In this document: one piece after another, positions 26,624 through 34,889 of the stretch
Layout: each line of letters opens with the position of its first letter
Position numbering within the stretch: position 1 is the first letter of the stretch
NCBI RefSeq assembly: GCF_011761945.1
Contig: NZ_JAASQV010000004.1
Location: 1 to 64,000 of the forward strand
Source of the DNA: Sphingomonas leidyi
Lineage (GTDB): Bacteria; Pseudomonadota; Alphaproteobacteria; Sphingomonadales; Sphingomonadaceae
Direction of reading: 5' to 3'
DNA: 64,000 nucleotides
Notes under the pieces: model-generated
The model's database searches: none
The model's input: the letters and a program-made list of their open reading frames with translations, nothing else
Told to the model about the DNA's origin: nothing
Translations under genes and position numbers: made by a program

Positions 26624-26645
26624 ACACACTATCACGCGTGTGAAT
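26624..26645. promoter_or_regulatory. Candidate TetR operator between MFS and TetR genes (site C)
   Basis: In the 133-bp divergent intergenic region. On the minus strand it reads ATTCAC ... TGATAGTG; at the same 22-bp spacing it shares ATTCrC...C.TG.TAGTG with the site at 27385-27406. It also contains the 8-bp palindrome CACGCGTG (26633-26640). Location between a TetR gene and its divergent neighbour is the usual place for an autoregulatory operator. Confidence 0.5.
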
Positions 26646-26689
26646 ATCTGCGCGGAGGCTTGACGCTAGGCCCTTAGACGGGAAGGAAC

Positions 26690-27376
26690 ATGGGCGTGAC
26701 CGAGACCGCCAAACCCGTTCGCCGCTCCCGCAAGGCCGAGCAGCGCGCCGAGACGATGGAGCAGATCTACGACGCTGCCGAGGCGTTGTTCTCGCAGCAC
26801 GGACTCTACGGCGTCACGCTCAAGGACGTCGCCAAGCAGGTGGGCGTCCACCACACGCTGCTCAACTATTATTTCGCCGACAAGAAGGCGCTGTTCGACG
26901 CCGTCTTCGCAAGGCGGGCAGTGGTGACCAGCGAGCGGCGGATGCAGGCGCTCGACGCGTACGAAGCGGCATGCGGCGGCGCGCCGACGGTGGAAGGTGC
27001 GCTGCGGGCGTTCCTCGACACCGATCTCGACACCTATATCCAGGGCGGCGAGGGCTGGAAGAACTATGCCAAGCTGGGCGCCCAGGTCGCCAACACCCCG
27101 GCCTGGGGTGCGGACCTGATGGACGCGCATTTCGACCCCGTCGTGCTGCGCCTGATCGGCCTGCTCAAGCGCGCCCTGCCCGACTGCGCCGAAGAGGATA
27201 TCTTCTGGGGCTATCACTTCGTCACCGGCGCGCTGATGCTCACGCTCGCGCGCACCGGCCGCATCGACAAGCTCTCCGACGGCCTGTGCCATTCGGACGA
27301 CTTCGCCGCGGTGAAGGAGCGGATGGCCTCGTTCATGGCCGCCGGCTTCCTCGAGATCTGCAACCGGAGCAGATAG
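26690..27376 (+). CDS. TetR-family transcriptional regulator
   Basis: 228 residues. The N-terminal TetR helix-turn-helix spans about 15-75: EQIYDAAEALFSQHGLYGVTLKDVAKQVGVHHTLLNYYFADKKALFDAVF. The C-terminal ligand domain is variable, with a family-like TRTGRIDKLSDGL segment. GGAAGGA lies just before the ATG. It is divergent from the MFS-esterase pair and upstream of the SDR-GH1 pair, and related palindromes lie in front of both and of the TonB receptor. A local repressor responding to a CoA ester or the imported compound is the likely role. Confidence 0.9.
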   Translation: MGVTETAKPVRRSRKAEQRAETMEQIYDAAEALFSQHGLYGVTLKDVAKQVGVHHTLLNYYFADKKALFDAVFARRAVVTSERRMQALDAYEAACGGAPTVEGALRAFLDTDLDTYIQGGEGWKNYAKLGAQVANTPAWGADLMDAHFDPVVLRLIGLLKRALPDCAEEDIFWGYHFVTGALMLTLARTGRIDKLSDGLCHSDDFAAVKERMASFMAAGFLEICNRSR

Positions 27377-27384
27377 CGCCACAT

Positions 27385-27406
27385 ATTCGCTATCTTGCTA
27401 GTGAAT
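27385..27406. promoter_or_regulatory. Candidate TetR operator upstream of the SDR gene (site B)
   Basis: Near-palindrome with arms ATTCGCTA and TAGTGAAT (7 of 8 complementary) and a 6-nt centre, 53 bp before the SDR start and just after the tetR stop. The TAGTGAAT half-site is identical to that in the perfect palindrome at 19339-19356. Confidence 0.55.
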
Positions 27407-27459
27407 CATTGCAGCGCTACCAAGCGATCCGTCGATAGAGTCGAAGAACGGAGAGCGGG

Positions 27460-28353
27460 ATGTCGCTGGCGGGTCGTGTAGCAATCGTGACGGGTTCGGG
27501 CGGAGGACTGGGGCGCGCGCACGCGCTGTACCTGGCGAGCAAGGGCGCCCGCATCGTCGTCAATGACCTGTCGCAGCCCGCAGCCGACGCCGTCGCCGCC
27601 GAGATCCGCGCGGCCGGCGGCGAGGCGATCGCCTTTGCCGCATCGGTGACCGACGAGGCGCGCGTCGCCGCGATGGTCGCCGAGACGCTCCACCGCTTCG
27701 GCCGCATCGACATATTGGTCAACAATGCCGGCATCCTGCGCGACAAGAGCTTCGCCAAGATGAGCATGGACGATTTCCGCCTGGTGGTGGACGTGCACCT
27801 GATCGGCGCGGCGATCTGCTGCAAGGCAGTGTGGGAGGCGATGCGCGCGCAGAATTACGGGCGGATCGTGATGACCACTTCCTCCTCGGGCCTGTACGGC
27901 AATTTCGGCCAGGCGAATTACGGCGCCGCCAAGATGGCGCTGGTCGGCCTGATGCAGACGCTGGCGATCGAAGGCGAGAAATACGGCATCCGCGTCAACA
28001 GCCTGGCGCCCACCGCGGCGACCGGCATGACCGAAGGCGTGCTCTCCGCCGAGAGCCTGGAGATGCTCGCGCCCGAGCTGGTGAGCCCCGGCCTGCTCGC
28101 CCTGGTCGGCGAGGATGCCCCCACCCGCGCGATCCTCTGCGCCGGCGCGGGCCATTTCGCCGCCGCGCACGTGACCCTGACCGACGGCATCCAGGTCGGC
28201 CGGAGCGACGACGCGGGCGAACGGGTCGTCGCCGAATGGAGCAGCGTCGCGGACCGCGCGGACGAGATCGTCCCCGCCTATGGCTTCACCCAGGCCGAGC
28301 GCGAAGTGGCCGCCGCCACGCGGCGCGCGCCGGTCGCCGCGACGGCGCGGTGA
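27460..28353 (+). CDS. Short-chain dehydrogenase, (3R)-hydroxyacyl-CoA dehydrogenase-like
   Basis: 297 residues, classical SDR with an extended C-terminus. Cofactor motif TGSGGGLG at 11-18, NNAGILRDKSFAKM at 88-101, catalytic Ser in the 141-143 cluster, Tyr154 and Lys158 in YGAAK. The NAGILRDKSF and SSSGLYGNFGQANYGAAKMALVGL stretches match the dehydrogenase unit of peroxisomal multifunctional enzyme 2, which oxidises 3-hydroxyacyl-CoA. With the acyl-CoA synthetase nearby it suggests CoA-ester side-chain degradation. Its stop overlaps the GH1 start (GTGA), so the two are translationally coupled. Confidence 0.87.
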   Translation: MSLAGRVAIVTGSGGGLGRAHALYLASKGARIVVNDLSQPAADAVAAEIRAAGGEAIAFAASVTDEARVAAMVAETLHRFGRIDILVNNAGILRDKSFAKMSMDDFRLVVDVHLIGAAICCKAVWEAMRAQNYGRIVMTTSSSGLYGNFGQANYGAAKMALVGLMQTLAIEGEKYGIRVNSLAPTAATGMTEGVLSAESLEMLAPELVSPGLLALVGEDAPTRAILCAGAGHFAAAHVTLTDGIQVGRSDDAGERVVAEWSSVADRADEIVPAYGFTQAEREVAAATRRAPVAATAR

Positions 28354-29666
28354 GCGAAGGCCTGCGCCTCGGCCGCCGCGCGCTGATCGTGGCGGCCGCG
28401 CTGGGCGCCGGGGCCTCGCCCGTAGCGGCCAGGCCCCTGGCCCGCCGCAAGCCCGCGCCGCCGGGCTTCCTGTGGGGCACGGCGATCTCCGCCTATCAGA
28501 GCGAGGGCAACAACACGAACGCCGACGCGTGGCTGATGGAGAATCTGCAGCCGAGCATGTTCAAGGAGCGATCGGGCGACGCCTGCGACTCCTATCATCG
28601 CTATGCCGAGGATTTCGCGCTTGCGGCGAAGCTGGGCTTCAACAGCTACCGGCTCGGCGTGGAATGGGCGCGGATCGAGCCCAGCGAAGGCCATTTCTCC
28701 AATGCCGAGCTCGACCATTATGCCCGCATGCTCGAGGCGTGCCGCGCGCACGGCCTGCGCCCGATCGTGACGCTCAACCATTTCACCACGCCGCTGTGGT
28801 TCGCGCAACGCGGCGGCTTCGAAGTGGCGGACGCGCCGCAGCTGTTCGCGCGCTATTGCCGCAAGGTCGCCGAGCGGCTGGGCGGGCTGATGCACATGAC
28901 GACGACCTTCAACGAGGCGAACATCCGCCTGCTGGTCGACATGATGCCGGGGATCGCCGCCTTCGCGCCCGTGGTGAAGGCCGCCATCGCCGCCGCGGCG
29001 CGGGCGACCGGTTCGCCGAAATTCTCGCGCCTCGCCTATGCCGATCCGGCGGTGGCGACGCCGATCCTGCAGGCGGCGCACCGCCAGGCCTATGCAGCGA
29101 TCAAGGAGGTCCGCCCCGCCCTGCCCGTCGGCATCACCCTGACCACGCAGGACGTGCAGGCCGATACGCCCGAGCGCGCCGCCTATTATCGCGACAAGCT
29201 CTATGGCGATTGGGTGCAGGTGGCGCGCGAGGCCGCCGATTTCTTCGGCGTCCAGACCTATACCCGCTTCGTGTTCGACGCGAACGGCATGGTCGCGCCG
29301 GCGAAGGACGCGGAGATGACGATGGCGGGGTATGAATTCTATCCCCAGGCGCTGGCCAACACGATCCGCTGGGCGCACCGGGAGATCGGCAAGCCGATCT
29401 ACGTGACCGAGAGCGGCATCGCGGCGAAGGACGATGCCCGCCGCATCGCCTTTATCGACCAGGCGCTGGACGGCGTGCGTGCGTGCCTGGACGAGGGCAT
29501 TCCGGTGCACAGCTATCTTTACTGGTCGCTGCTCGACAATTTCGAATGGACCTCGGGCTATGGCGTGCCGTTCGGGCTGGTCGCGGTGGACCGCGAGACC
29601 CTGAAGCGCACCCCGCGGCCGAGCGCGCTGCACCTGGGCGCGATCGCCCGGGCGAACCGGATCTAG
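28350..29666 (+). CDS. GH1 beta-glycosidase, probably exported
   Basis: 438 residues, glycoside hydrolase family 1. The N-terminus has a Tat-like signal (LGRRALIVAAALGAGASPVAA). Family signatures: FLWGTAISAYQSEG (40-53), acid/base Glu189 in TFNEAN and nucleophile Glu354 in YVTESG, and the aglycone-site segment YWSLLDNFEW. The usual NEP is NEA and the usual ENG is ESG, moderate deviations that keep both glutamates. It is a retaining beta-glucosidase-type enzyme that would remove sugar from a glycoside. GTG start overlapping the SDR stop. A GH1 fused by overlap to acyl-CoA genes suggests an acylated or lipid-like glycoside as substrate (inference). Confidence 0.88.
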   Translation: MSEGLRLGRRALIVAAALGAGASPVAARPLARRKPAPPGFLWGTAISAYQSEGNNTNADAWLMENLQPSMFKERSGDACDSYHRYAEDFALAAKLGFNSYRLGVEWARIEPSEGHFSNAELDHYARMLEACRAHGLRPIVTLNHFTTPLWFAQRGGFEVADAPQLFARYCRKVAERLGGLMHMTTTFNEANIRLLVDMMPGIAAFAPVVKAAIAAAARATGSPKFSRLAYADPAVATPILQAAHRQAYAAIKEVRPALPVGITLTTQDVQADTPERAAYYRDKLYGDWVQVAREAADFFGVQTYTRFVFDANGMVAPAKDAEMTMAGYEFYPQALANTIRWAHREIGKPIYVTESGIAAKDDARRIAFIDQALDGVRACLDEGIPVHSYLYWSLLDNFEWTSGYGVPFGLVAVDRETLKRTPRPSALHLGAIARANRI

Positions 29667-29682
29667 GGTTCGGGCGGTAGAG

Positions 29683-29707
29683 CCGGAGGCTCGTTGCCGG
29701 AGGCTCG
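29683..29707. terminator. Tandem CCGGAGGCTCG repeats after the GH1 gene
   Basis: CCGGAGGCTCG occurs at 29683-29693 and 29697-29707 (14-bp period); the first can fold as GAGCC-GGA-GGCTC. It lies 17 bp after the GH1 stop and probably helps end transcription between convergent genes. The remaining sequence to 29848 is featureless. Confidence 0.4.
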
Positions 29708-29848
29708 GCCGATGGCTGGGATTGTGGCAACCCAATCGCTCGGGTTCGGCGCGCCAGCCTCGGGGCAGCATAATGCATAGAATCTTCGGATTTGCGGCAG
29801 CGATGCAGCGTCGATACCGGACCCGACCGCCGGGGCCGAGACCGGCGC

Positions 29849-31642
29849 TCACCCCTCGGCGAGCGCCGGCTCCTCGTCGACGATGTTGCCCGATTGCCGG
29901 TCGAACAGCCGGCGATAGCGGCCGTCCGGATCGGCCAGCAGCGCGGCATGGTCGCCATCCTCGACGATGCGGCCCTGGTCGAACACCAGGATCCGGTCGA
30001 GCGTGCGCACCGTCGAGAGCCGGTGGGCGATGACGATCGCCGTACGGCCCTTCATCAACCGGTCCATCGCCTGCTGGATCAGCGCCTCGCTCTCGGAATC
30101 GAGGCTCGAGGTCGCCTCGTCGAGGATCAGGATCGGCGCGTCGGCCAGGAAGGCGCGGGCCAGCGCCACGCGCTGGCGCTCGCCGCCCGACAGCTTGACG
30201 CCGCGCTCGCCCACCGGCGTCGCATAGCCGCGCGGCAGCTTGACGATGAAGTCGTGCGCATTGGCCAGCCGCGCCGCCGCCTCGACCTCCGCCTGGCTCG
30301 CCCCGGGACGGGCATAGGCGATGTTGTCGGCCAAGCTGCGGTGGAACAGGATCGGCTCCTGCTGCACGATCGCGATCTGCGCGCGCAGCGACTGCTGGGT
30401 CGCATGCGACACGTCCTGCCCGTCGATCGTCACCCGGCCCTGGTTCACGTCATAGAGGCGCTGGATCAGCTTGACGAAAGTCGTCTTGCCCGATCCAGAA
30501 TGGCCGACCAGCCCGACCCGCTCGCCGCCGCGAATGATGAGGTCGAGATGCTCGTAGAGCGGCGTCTCGTGCCCGCCATAGCGGAAGGTGACGTCGTCGA
30601 AGCGCACCTCGCCCGCGGTGATGCGGATCGGCGCGGCGTCGGCCCGGTCCTCGATCCCCAGCGGCTGCTCGTGCAGATCGACCAGTTCCTCCATCTCGTT
30701 CACCGAGCGCTGCAGGTGATGGATGTGGAAGCCGATGTCGAACAGATAGCTGTGCACGACGAAATAGCTGGCCAGCACGAAGGTGACGTCGCCCGGAGTC
30801 GCCGCCCCGAGCCACCATAGCCACAGCGCGGTGCCGGTGATCGCGGCGCGGATCGCCCACAGCACCGCGATCTGCGCGCTGCCCGACCAAGTGTAGCGCA
30901 ACCAGGTGCGCCGGGTGCGCTTTCCCCATTTGGCGAGCAGCGTGCCGACGCGGCCTTCCTCGCGCGCCTCCGCGCCGAACGCCTTGACCACGGCGTTCGA
31001 ACCGATCGCATCGGAGAGCAGGCCGCCCAGCTTCGTGTCCCAGGCATTGGACAGCGTCGCGGCGGGCGAGGCCCAGCGCGTCGCCAGCACCATCGTCATC
31101 GCGACATAGGCGACGGCGCCGATGCCCATCACGACGCCGAGCACGGGCCAGTGCCAGCCCAGCAGCAGCATCGTGCCGAGGAGCACGGCGAGCGACGGCA
31201 GCAGCTGGAGCAGCAGCACGTCGTTCAGCGTATCGAACGCCCACATGCCGCGCGTGATCTTGCGGACCGTGGAGCCGGCGAAGCTGTTGGCGTGCCAGTC
31301 GGTCGAGAAGCGTTGAACGCGGTGGAAACCGTCCTGAGTCACGTCGCGCATCATACGCAGCGTGAACGGGATGATGCCCGCCCAGGCGATGTGGCGGAGT
31401 ACCACCATCGCAAGGCCGAGCGCCGCCATCGCCGCGAACAGCGCCAGCGCGTCGTTGCGCAGATCGGCGGCCAGCGCGTCGATCAGCCGGCCGGCGAACA
31501 TCGGGACGAAGATTTCCGTCGCCGTCGCGGCAGTGATGAAGAAGGCGATACAGGCGGCGCGCGTCCGCTGCCGCGCCCAGTGGCGGAAAGTGAAACGCAG
31601 GACGCGGCGGATCGCATCCGGGCGGTCGGTGTCGTGGGTCAT
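29849..31642 (-). CDS. ABC exporter half-transporter (fused permease/ATPase)
   Basis: 597 residues: six transmembrane helices (about 30-310) with an ABC-type exporter fold, then an ATPase domain from about residue 345. Walker A is GHSGSGKTT, the signature is KLSGGERQRVALARA, Walker B is ILILDEATSSLD, and the H-loop is IVIAHRLSTVR. It would work as a homodimer exporting lipid, drug or peptide. There is no flanking partner gene and no clear substrate. The ATG at 31642 follows GACATGA. Convergent with the GH1 gene. Confidence 0.88.
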   Translation of the reverse strand: MTHDTDRPDAIRRVLRFTFRHWARQRTRAACIAFFITAATATEIFVPMFAGRLIDALAADLRNDALALFAAMAALGLAMVVLRHIAWAGIIPFTLRMMRDVTQDGFHRVQRFSTDWHANSFAGSTVRKITRGMWAFDTLNDVLLLQLLPSLAVLLGTMLLLGWHWPVLGVVMGIGAVAYVAMTMVLATRWASPAATLSNAWDTKLGGLLSDAIGSNAVVKAFGAEAREEGRVGTLLAKWGKRTRRTWLRYTWSGSAQIAVLWAIRAAITGTALWLWWLGAATPGDVTFVLASYFVVHSYLFDIGFHIHHLQRSVNEMEELVDLHEQPLGIEDRADAAPIRITAGEVRFDDVTFRYGGHETPLYEHLDLIIRGGERVGLVGHSGSGKTTFVKLIQRLYDVNQGRVTIDGQDVSHATQQSLRAQIAIVQQEPILFHRSLADNIAYARPGASQAEVEAAARLANAHDFIVKLPRGYATPVGERGVKLSGGERQRVALARAFLADAPILILDEATSSLDSESEALIQQAMDRLMKGRTAIVIAHRLSTVRTLDRILVFDQGRIVEDGDHAALLADPDGRYRRLFDRQSGNIVDEEPALAEG

Positions 31643-31924
31643 GTCGTGAACCGGCGCCGGGGCGCCGTCTCCAATGCGATGTCGATCAGGGGTGATGCGG
31701 GTGGAAGGCCCGGATCAGGGAGGCTTCAGGACCTAGTGGTGGAAGCGCCCGATGGTGCGGAACGCACCGGGGAGGCGTGTGGTAACATCTGTCATCTACG
31801 CCCTCCCTTTTTTCGCAGTGGAACGATCCTGCCATGTAGCGACATCGGATGTGGCTGGCAAGCCGTTGGCACCCGGCTCCGCACCTGCGACAAGGGAGCG
31901 GCCGAATGCGGAAGGGGCACAGCA

Positions 31925-32224
31925 ATGGAATGCCGGCACGTGATGACCGTCAACCAGGTCACTCCCAGCGCCCGCGGCTGCGAGGAGTGCCTGGCGATCG
32001 GCAGCCCCTGGGTGCATCTGCGCCTGTGCCGGGCCTGCGGCCATGTCGGCTGCTGCGACCAGAGCCCGCATCGCCATGCCACCGCGCATTTCCATGCGAC
32101 TCGCCACCCGATCATCGAAGGCTATGATCCGCCCGAAGGCTGGGGCTGGTGCTATGTCGACGAGGTGGTGGTTGAACTGCCCGACCGGACACCCCAGCTG
32201 GGGCCCATTCCGCGCTACGTCTGA
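31925..32224 (+). CDS. Stand-alone UBP-type zinc-finger protein
   Basis: 99 residues almost entirely occupied by a UBP-type zinc finger: CEECLAIGSPWVHLRLCRACGHVGCCDQSPHRHATAHFHATRHPII, with Cys19/22, Cys35/38, Cys43/44 and the His cluster 49-61 as metal ligands. Eukaryotic relatives bind ubiquitin tails or histone-deacetylase partners; bacterial single-domain versions have unknown function. AAGGGG lies upstream of the ATG. The gene is 17 bp before an MFS permease gene and probably co-transcribed. The 282 bp upstream (31643-31924) hold the promoter but no palindrome I could assign apart from GGCGCC-GG-GGCGCC near 31653. Confidence 0.85.
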   Translation: MECRHVMTVNQVTPSARGCEECLAIGSPWVHLRLCRACGHVGCCDQSPHRHATAHFHATRHPIIEGYDPPEGWGWCYVDEVVVELPDRTPQLGPIPRYV

Positions 32225-32241
32225 TTTCCCCCGGAGCATCC

Positions 32242-33426
32242 ATGACCACCCCCCTGCCCCTGGCCGCCGGCACGGCACCGGACCGGCTTGGCCGTCCGCT
32301 GATCTTCGCGATGGCCGCCGCCACCGGGATCGCGGTCGCCAACATCTATTATTGCCAGCCGATGCTGGGGGTGATGCAACGCGACCTGCCCGGCGAGCTG
32401 ACCGTGCTGGTGCCCACCGCAACCCAGGTCGGCTATGCGCTGGGCCTGTTCCTGCTGGTGCCGCTGGGCGACCTGGTCGAGCGCAAGCGGCTGATCGCGA
32501 TCCAGTTCGTCGTGCTGGCGGGTGCACTGATGCTCGCCGCGATCGCGCCCAGCGCCGCGCTGGTGATCGCTGCCTCGGTCGCGGTCGGCTTCGCCGCCAC
32601 CGTGGCGCAGCAGATCGTGCCCCTCGCCGCGCACCTGGCCGCGCCCGAGCGGCGCGGCGCGGTGGTGGGCACGGTCATGGCCGGGCTGCTTTGCGGCATC
32701 CTGCTCAGCCGCACCCTGGCCGGCTTCGTCGCGGCGCATGCGGGCTGGCGCGAGATGTTCTGGCTGGGCGTCCCGCTGGCGCTCGCCGCGGGCGGGGCGA
32801 TGGCGCTGACCCTGCCGCACAGCGCCCCGGATTCGGACCTGCGCTACCACCAGCTGCTCCGCTCGCTCGGCGGGCTGTGGCGCGAATTCCCGGCGCTGCG
32901 CCGCGCCGCGATCACCCAGGGGCTGCTGTTCGCGGCGTTCAGCGGCTTCTGGACGATCCTGGCGCTGCGCCTGCAGCAGCCGGACCTGGGGCTGGGCGCC
33001 GAAGTGGCCGGCCTGTTCGGCGTGGTCGGTGCGGTGGGCGTGCTCGCCGCCCCGATCGCCGGGCGGATCGCGGACCGGAAGGGACCGCGCCCGGTGATCC
33101 TGCTCGGCGCGGCCGCGGTGCTGGCCGGCTGGGCGTTCAACGGCCTCTGGCCCTCGATCCCCGGCATGGTGATCGGCGTGCTCCTGCTCGATTTCGGCGT
33201 GCAGGGCGCGCTCGTCTCGCACCAGCACATCGTCTATGCGCTGCGGCCCGAGGCGCGGGCGCGGCTCAACACCATCTTCATGGGCGCGATGTTCGTCGGC
33301 GGCGCCACCGGATCGGGTGCTGCGACCTGGGCCTGGGCGCTGGGCGGCTGGAGCGCGGTGTCGCTGCTCGGCGCCGGGTTCGCGGCGGTGGCTGTGGCGA
33401 TCCAGCTCGCGGGGCGCCGGGCCTAG
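32242..33426 (+). CDS. MFS permease (DHA1-like)
   Basis: 394 residues, twelve helices. AVANIYYCQPMLGVMQRDLP in the first helix region and LGDLVERKRLIAIQF after the second are typical of DHA1-type exporters annotated as arabinose-efflux-like. The second half has GRIADRKGPRPVILLG. It follows the UBP zinc-finger gene closely. Efflux of a small metabolite is likely but not shown. Its TAG stop lies in a CTAG that also supplies the stop of the convergent gene. Confidence 0.85.
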   Translation: MTTPLPLAAGTAPDRLGRPLIFAMAAATGIAVANIYYCQPMLGVMQRDLPGELTVLVPTATQVGYALGLFLLVPLGDLVERKRLIAIQFVVLAGALMLAAIAPSAALVIAASVAVGFAATVAQQIVPLAAHLAAPERRGAVVGTVMAGLLCGILLSRTLAGFVAAHAGWREMFWLGVPLALAAGGAMALTLPHSAPDSDLRYHQLLRSLGGLWREFPALRRAAITQGLLFAAFSGFWTILALRLQQPDLGLGAEVAGLFGVVGAVGVLAAPIAGRIADRKGPRPVILLGAAAVLAGWAFNGLWPSIPGMVIGVLLLDFGVQGALVSHQHIVYALRPEARARLNTIFMGAMFVGGATGSGAATWAWALGGWSAVSLLGAGFAAVAVAIQLAGRRA

Positions 33427-34889
33427 GCCTCGCGCACCCGCAGCGTCGCGAGCGCCGCCAGCCCCATCACCGCCGCCGCGATCGCCATCGTCCAGATCGG
33501 CTGGCCCGGGAAGAAATGGCGCATCGCCGTGCCGATCACCGCGGCGACGAGCAGCTGGGGGATGACGATGAAGACGTTGAACAGGCCCATGTACACGCCG
33601 AGCTTCGCCTGGGGCAGCGCCGAGGCGAGGATCGCATAGGGCATGGCGAGGATCGAGGCCCAGGCGATGCCGATCCCGATCTCGGCGGCGAGCAGCAGGT
33701 TGGCATCGCGGATCACCAGGAAGCTCGCATAGCCGAGCCCGCCGAGCGCCAGCGCGATCGCATGGGTGCGCACCTTGCCGACGCGGGCGGCGAGCGGGCG
33801 GAGCAGGAATAGCGCGGCAAGGGTGGCGACCGCGCTCTGGGCGGCCATCAGGATACCGACCCAGTTGCCCGCCGCGTTGAACACGGCCCCGGTGGTATCC
33901 GGCGCGTGGAAGACATATTGGGCCACCACCGGGGTGGTATAGATCCACATGATGAACAGCGCCGACCAGCTGAAGAACTGGACGAGCGCGAGCCGCTTCA
34001 TCACCGGCGGCATGCCCGAGAAATCGCCCATGAGATCGCCGAGGATGCCCGCCCTGGTCACCGCGGTGATCATCCGGGCGAGGCCATAGGCGGCGAGCAG
34101 GCCGGCCAGCAGATAGAGCTCCTTCTCCAGCTCCAGCGCGAAGACCAGCGCCCCCAGCGCCGCGCCGCCGACCAGCCAGGGCAGGCCCGCGCCGATCGTG
34201 GCGGGCGGGGCCGGATGCGCGGCGGGCGCCGCCTCGCCGTCGAACGCCGCGATCTCCTCGGGCGAATATTCGCGGGTGGTGAACACGGTCCACAGCACGG
34301 CGAGCAGCAGCGCCGCGCCGCCCAGATAGAAGCTCCAGCGCACCGTATCGGGCAAGGCGCCGCCGATCGCGACATTGGACACGCCGCACCGGTCGAGCAG
34401 CCAGGGCGTGGCCGATCCGATCACCGCGCCGGCGCCGATGAACGCCGTCTGGATCGCATAGCCGGCGGTGTGCTGGCTCCTGTCGAGCATGTCGCCGACA
34501 AATGCGCGGAACGGCTCCATCGAGACGTTGAGCGACGCATCGAGCACCCAGAGCAGCAGCACCGCGGCGAGCAGCACCGGCGCATTGGGCATGGCGAACA
34601 GCGCCAGCGCCGCCAGCACCGCGCCGGCCAGGAAATAGGGTCGCCGGCGGCCAAGGCGGCCCCAGGTCCGGTCCGAATAATGGCCGATGACCGGCTGGAC
34701 GAGCAGCCCGGTCAGCGGGGCGGCGACCCACAGCAGCGCCAGATCGTCAATCTTGACGCCCAGCGACTGGAAGACGCGGCTCATGTTCGCATTCTGCAGC
34801 GCGAAGCCGATCTGGATGCCGAGGAAGCCGAAGCTGATGTTCCACAGCCCGGCGAACCCCTGGCGCGGCCGCCCCCCGGCCGAAGTCAC
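33423..34889 (-). CDS. MFS/GPH-like sugar permease (SLC45/maltose-type)
   Basis: 488 residues with about twelve helices. QPVIGHYSDRTWGRLGRRRPYFLAG is the SLC45/GPH signature of disaccharide transporters; FWNISFGFLGIQIGFALQNANMSRVFQ is the usual start in sphingomonad and Caulobacter maltose loci. It is the last gene of the alpha-glucan operon, coupled by a GTG start to the GH97 stop (GTGA), so it most likely carries maltose or maltodextrin across the inner membrane, like Caulobacter MalY. It ends within 4 bp of the convergent MFS gene. Confidence 0.87.
   Translation of the reverse strand: MTSAGGRPRQGFAGLWNISFGFLGIQIGFALQNANMSRVFQSLGVKIDDLALLWVAAPLTGLLVQPVIGHYSDRTWGRLGRRRPYFLAGAVLAALALFAMPNAPVLLAAVLLLWVLDASLNVSMEPFRAFVGDMLDRSQHTAGYAIQTAFIGAGAVIGSATPWLLDRCGVSNVAIGGALPDTVRWSFYLGGAALLLAVLWTVFTTREYSPEEIAAFDGEAAPAAHPAPPATIGAGLPWLVGGAALGALVFALELEKELYLLAGLLAAYGLARMITAVTRAGILGDLMGDFSGMPPVMKRLALVQFFSWSALFIMWIYTTPVVAQYVFHAPDTTGAVFNAAGNWVGILMAAQSAVATLAALFLLRPLAARVGKVRTHAIALALGGLGYASFLVIRDANLLLAAEIGIGIAWASILAMPYAILASALPQAKLGVYMGLFNVFIVIPQLLVAAVIGTAMRHFFPGQPIWTMAIAAAVMGLAALATLRVREA

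Noticed and set aside
31686..31925. 79-residue minus-strand frame in the gap before the UBP zinc-finger gene
   Set aside because: No ribosome-binding site, no recognisable motif, and it covers the promoter of the UBP gene.
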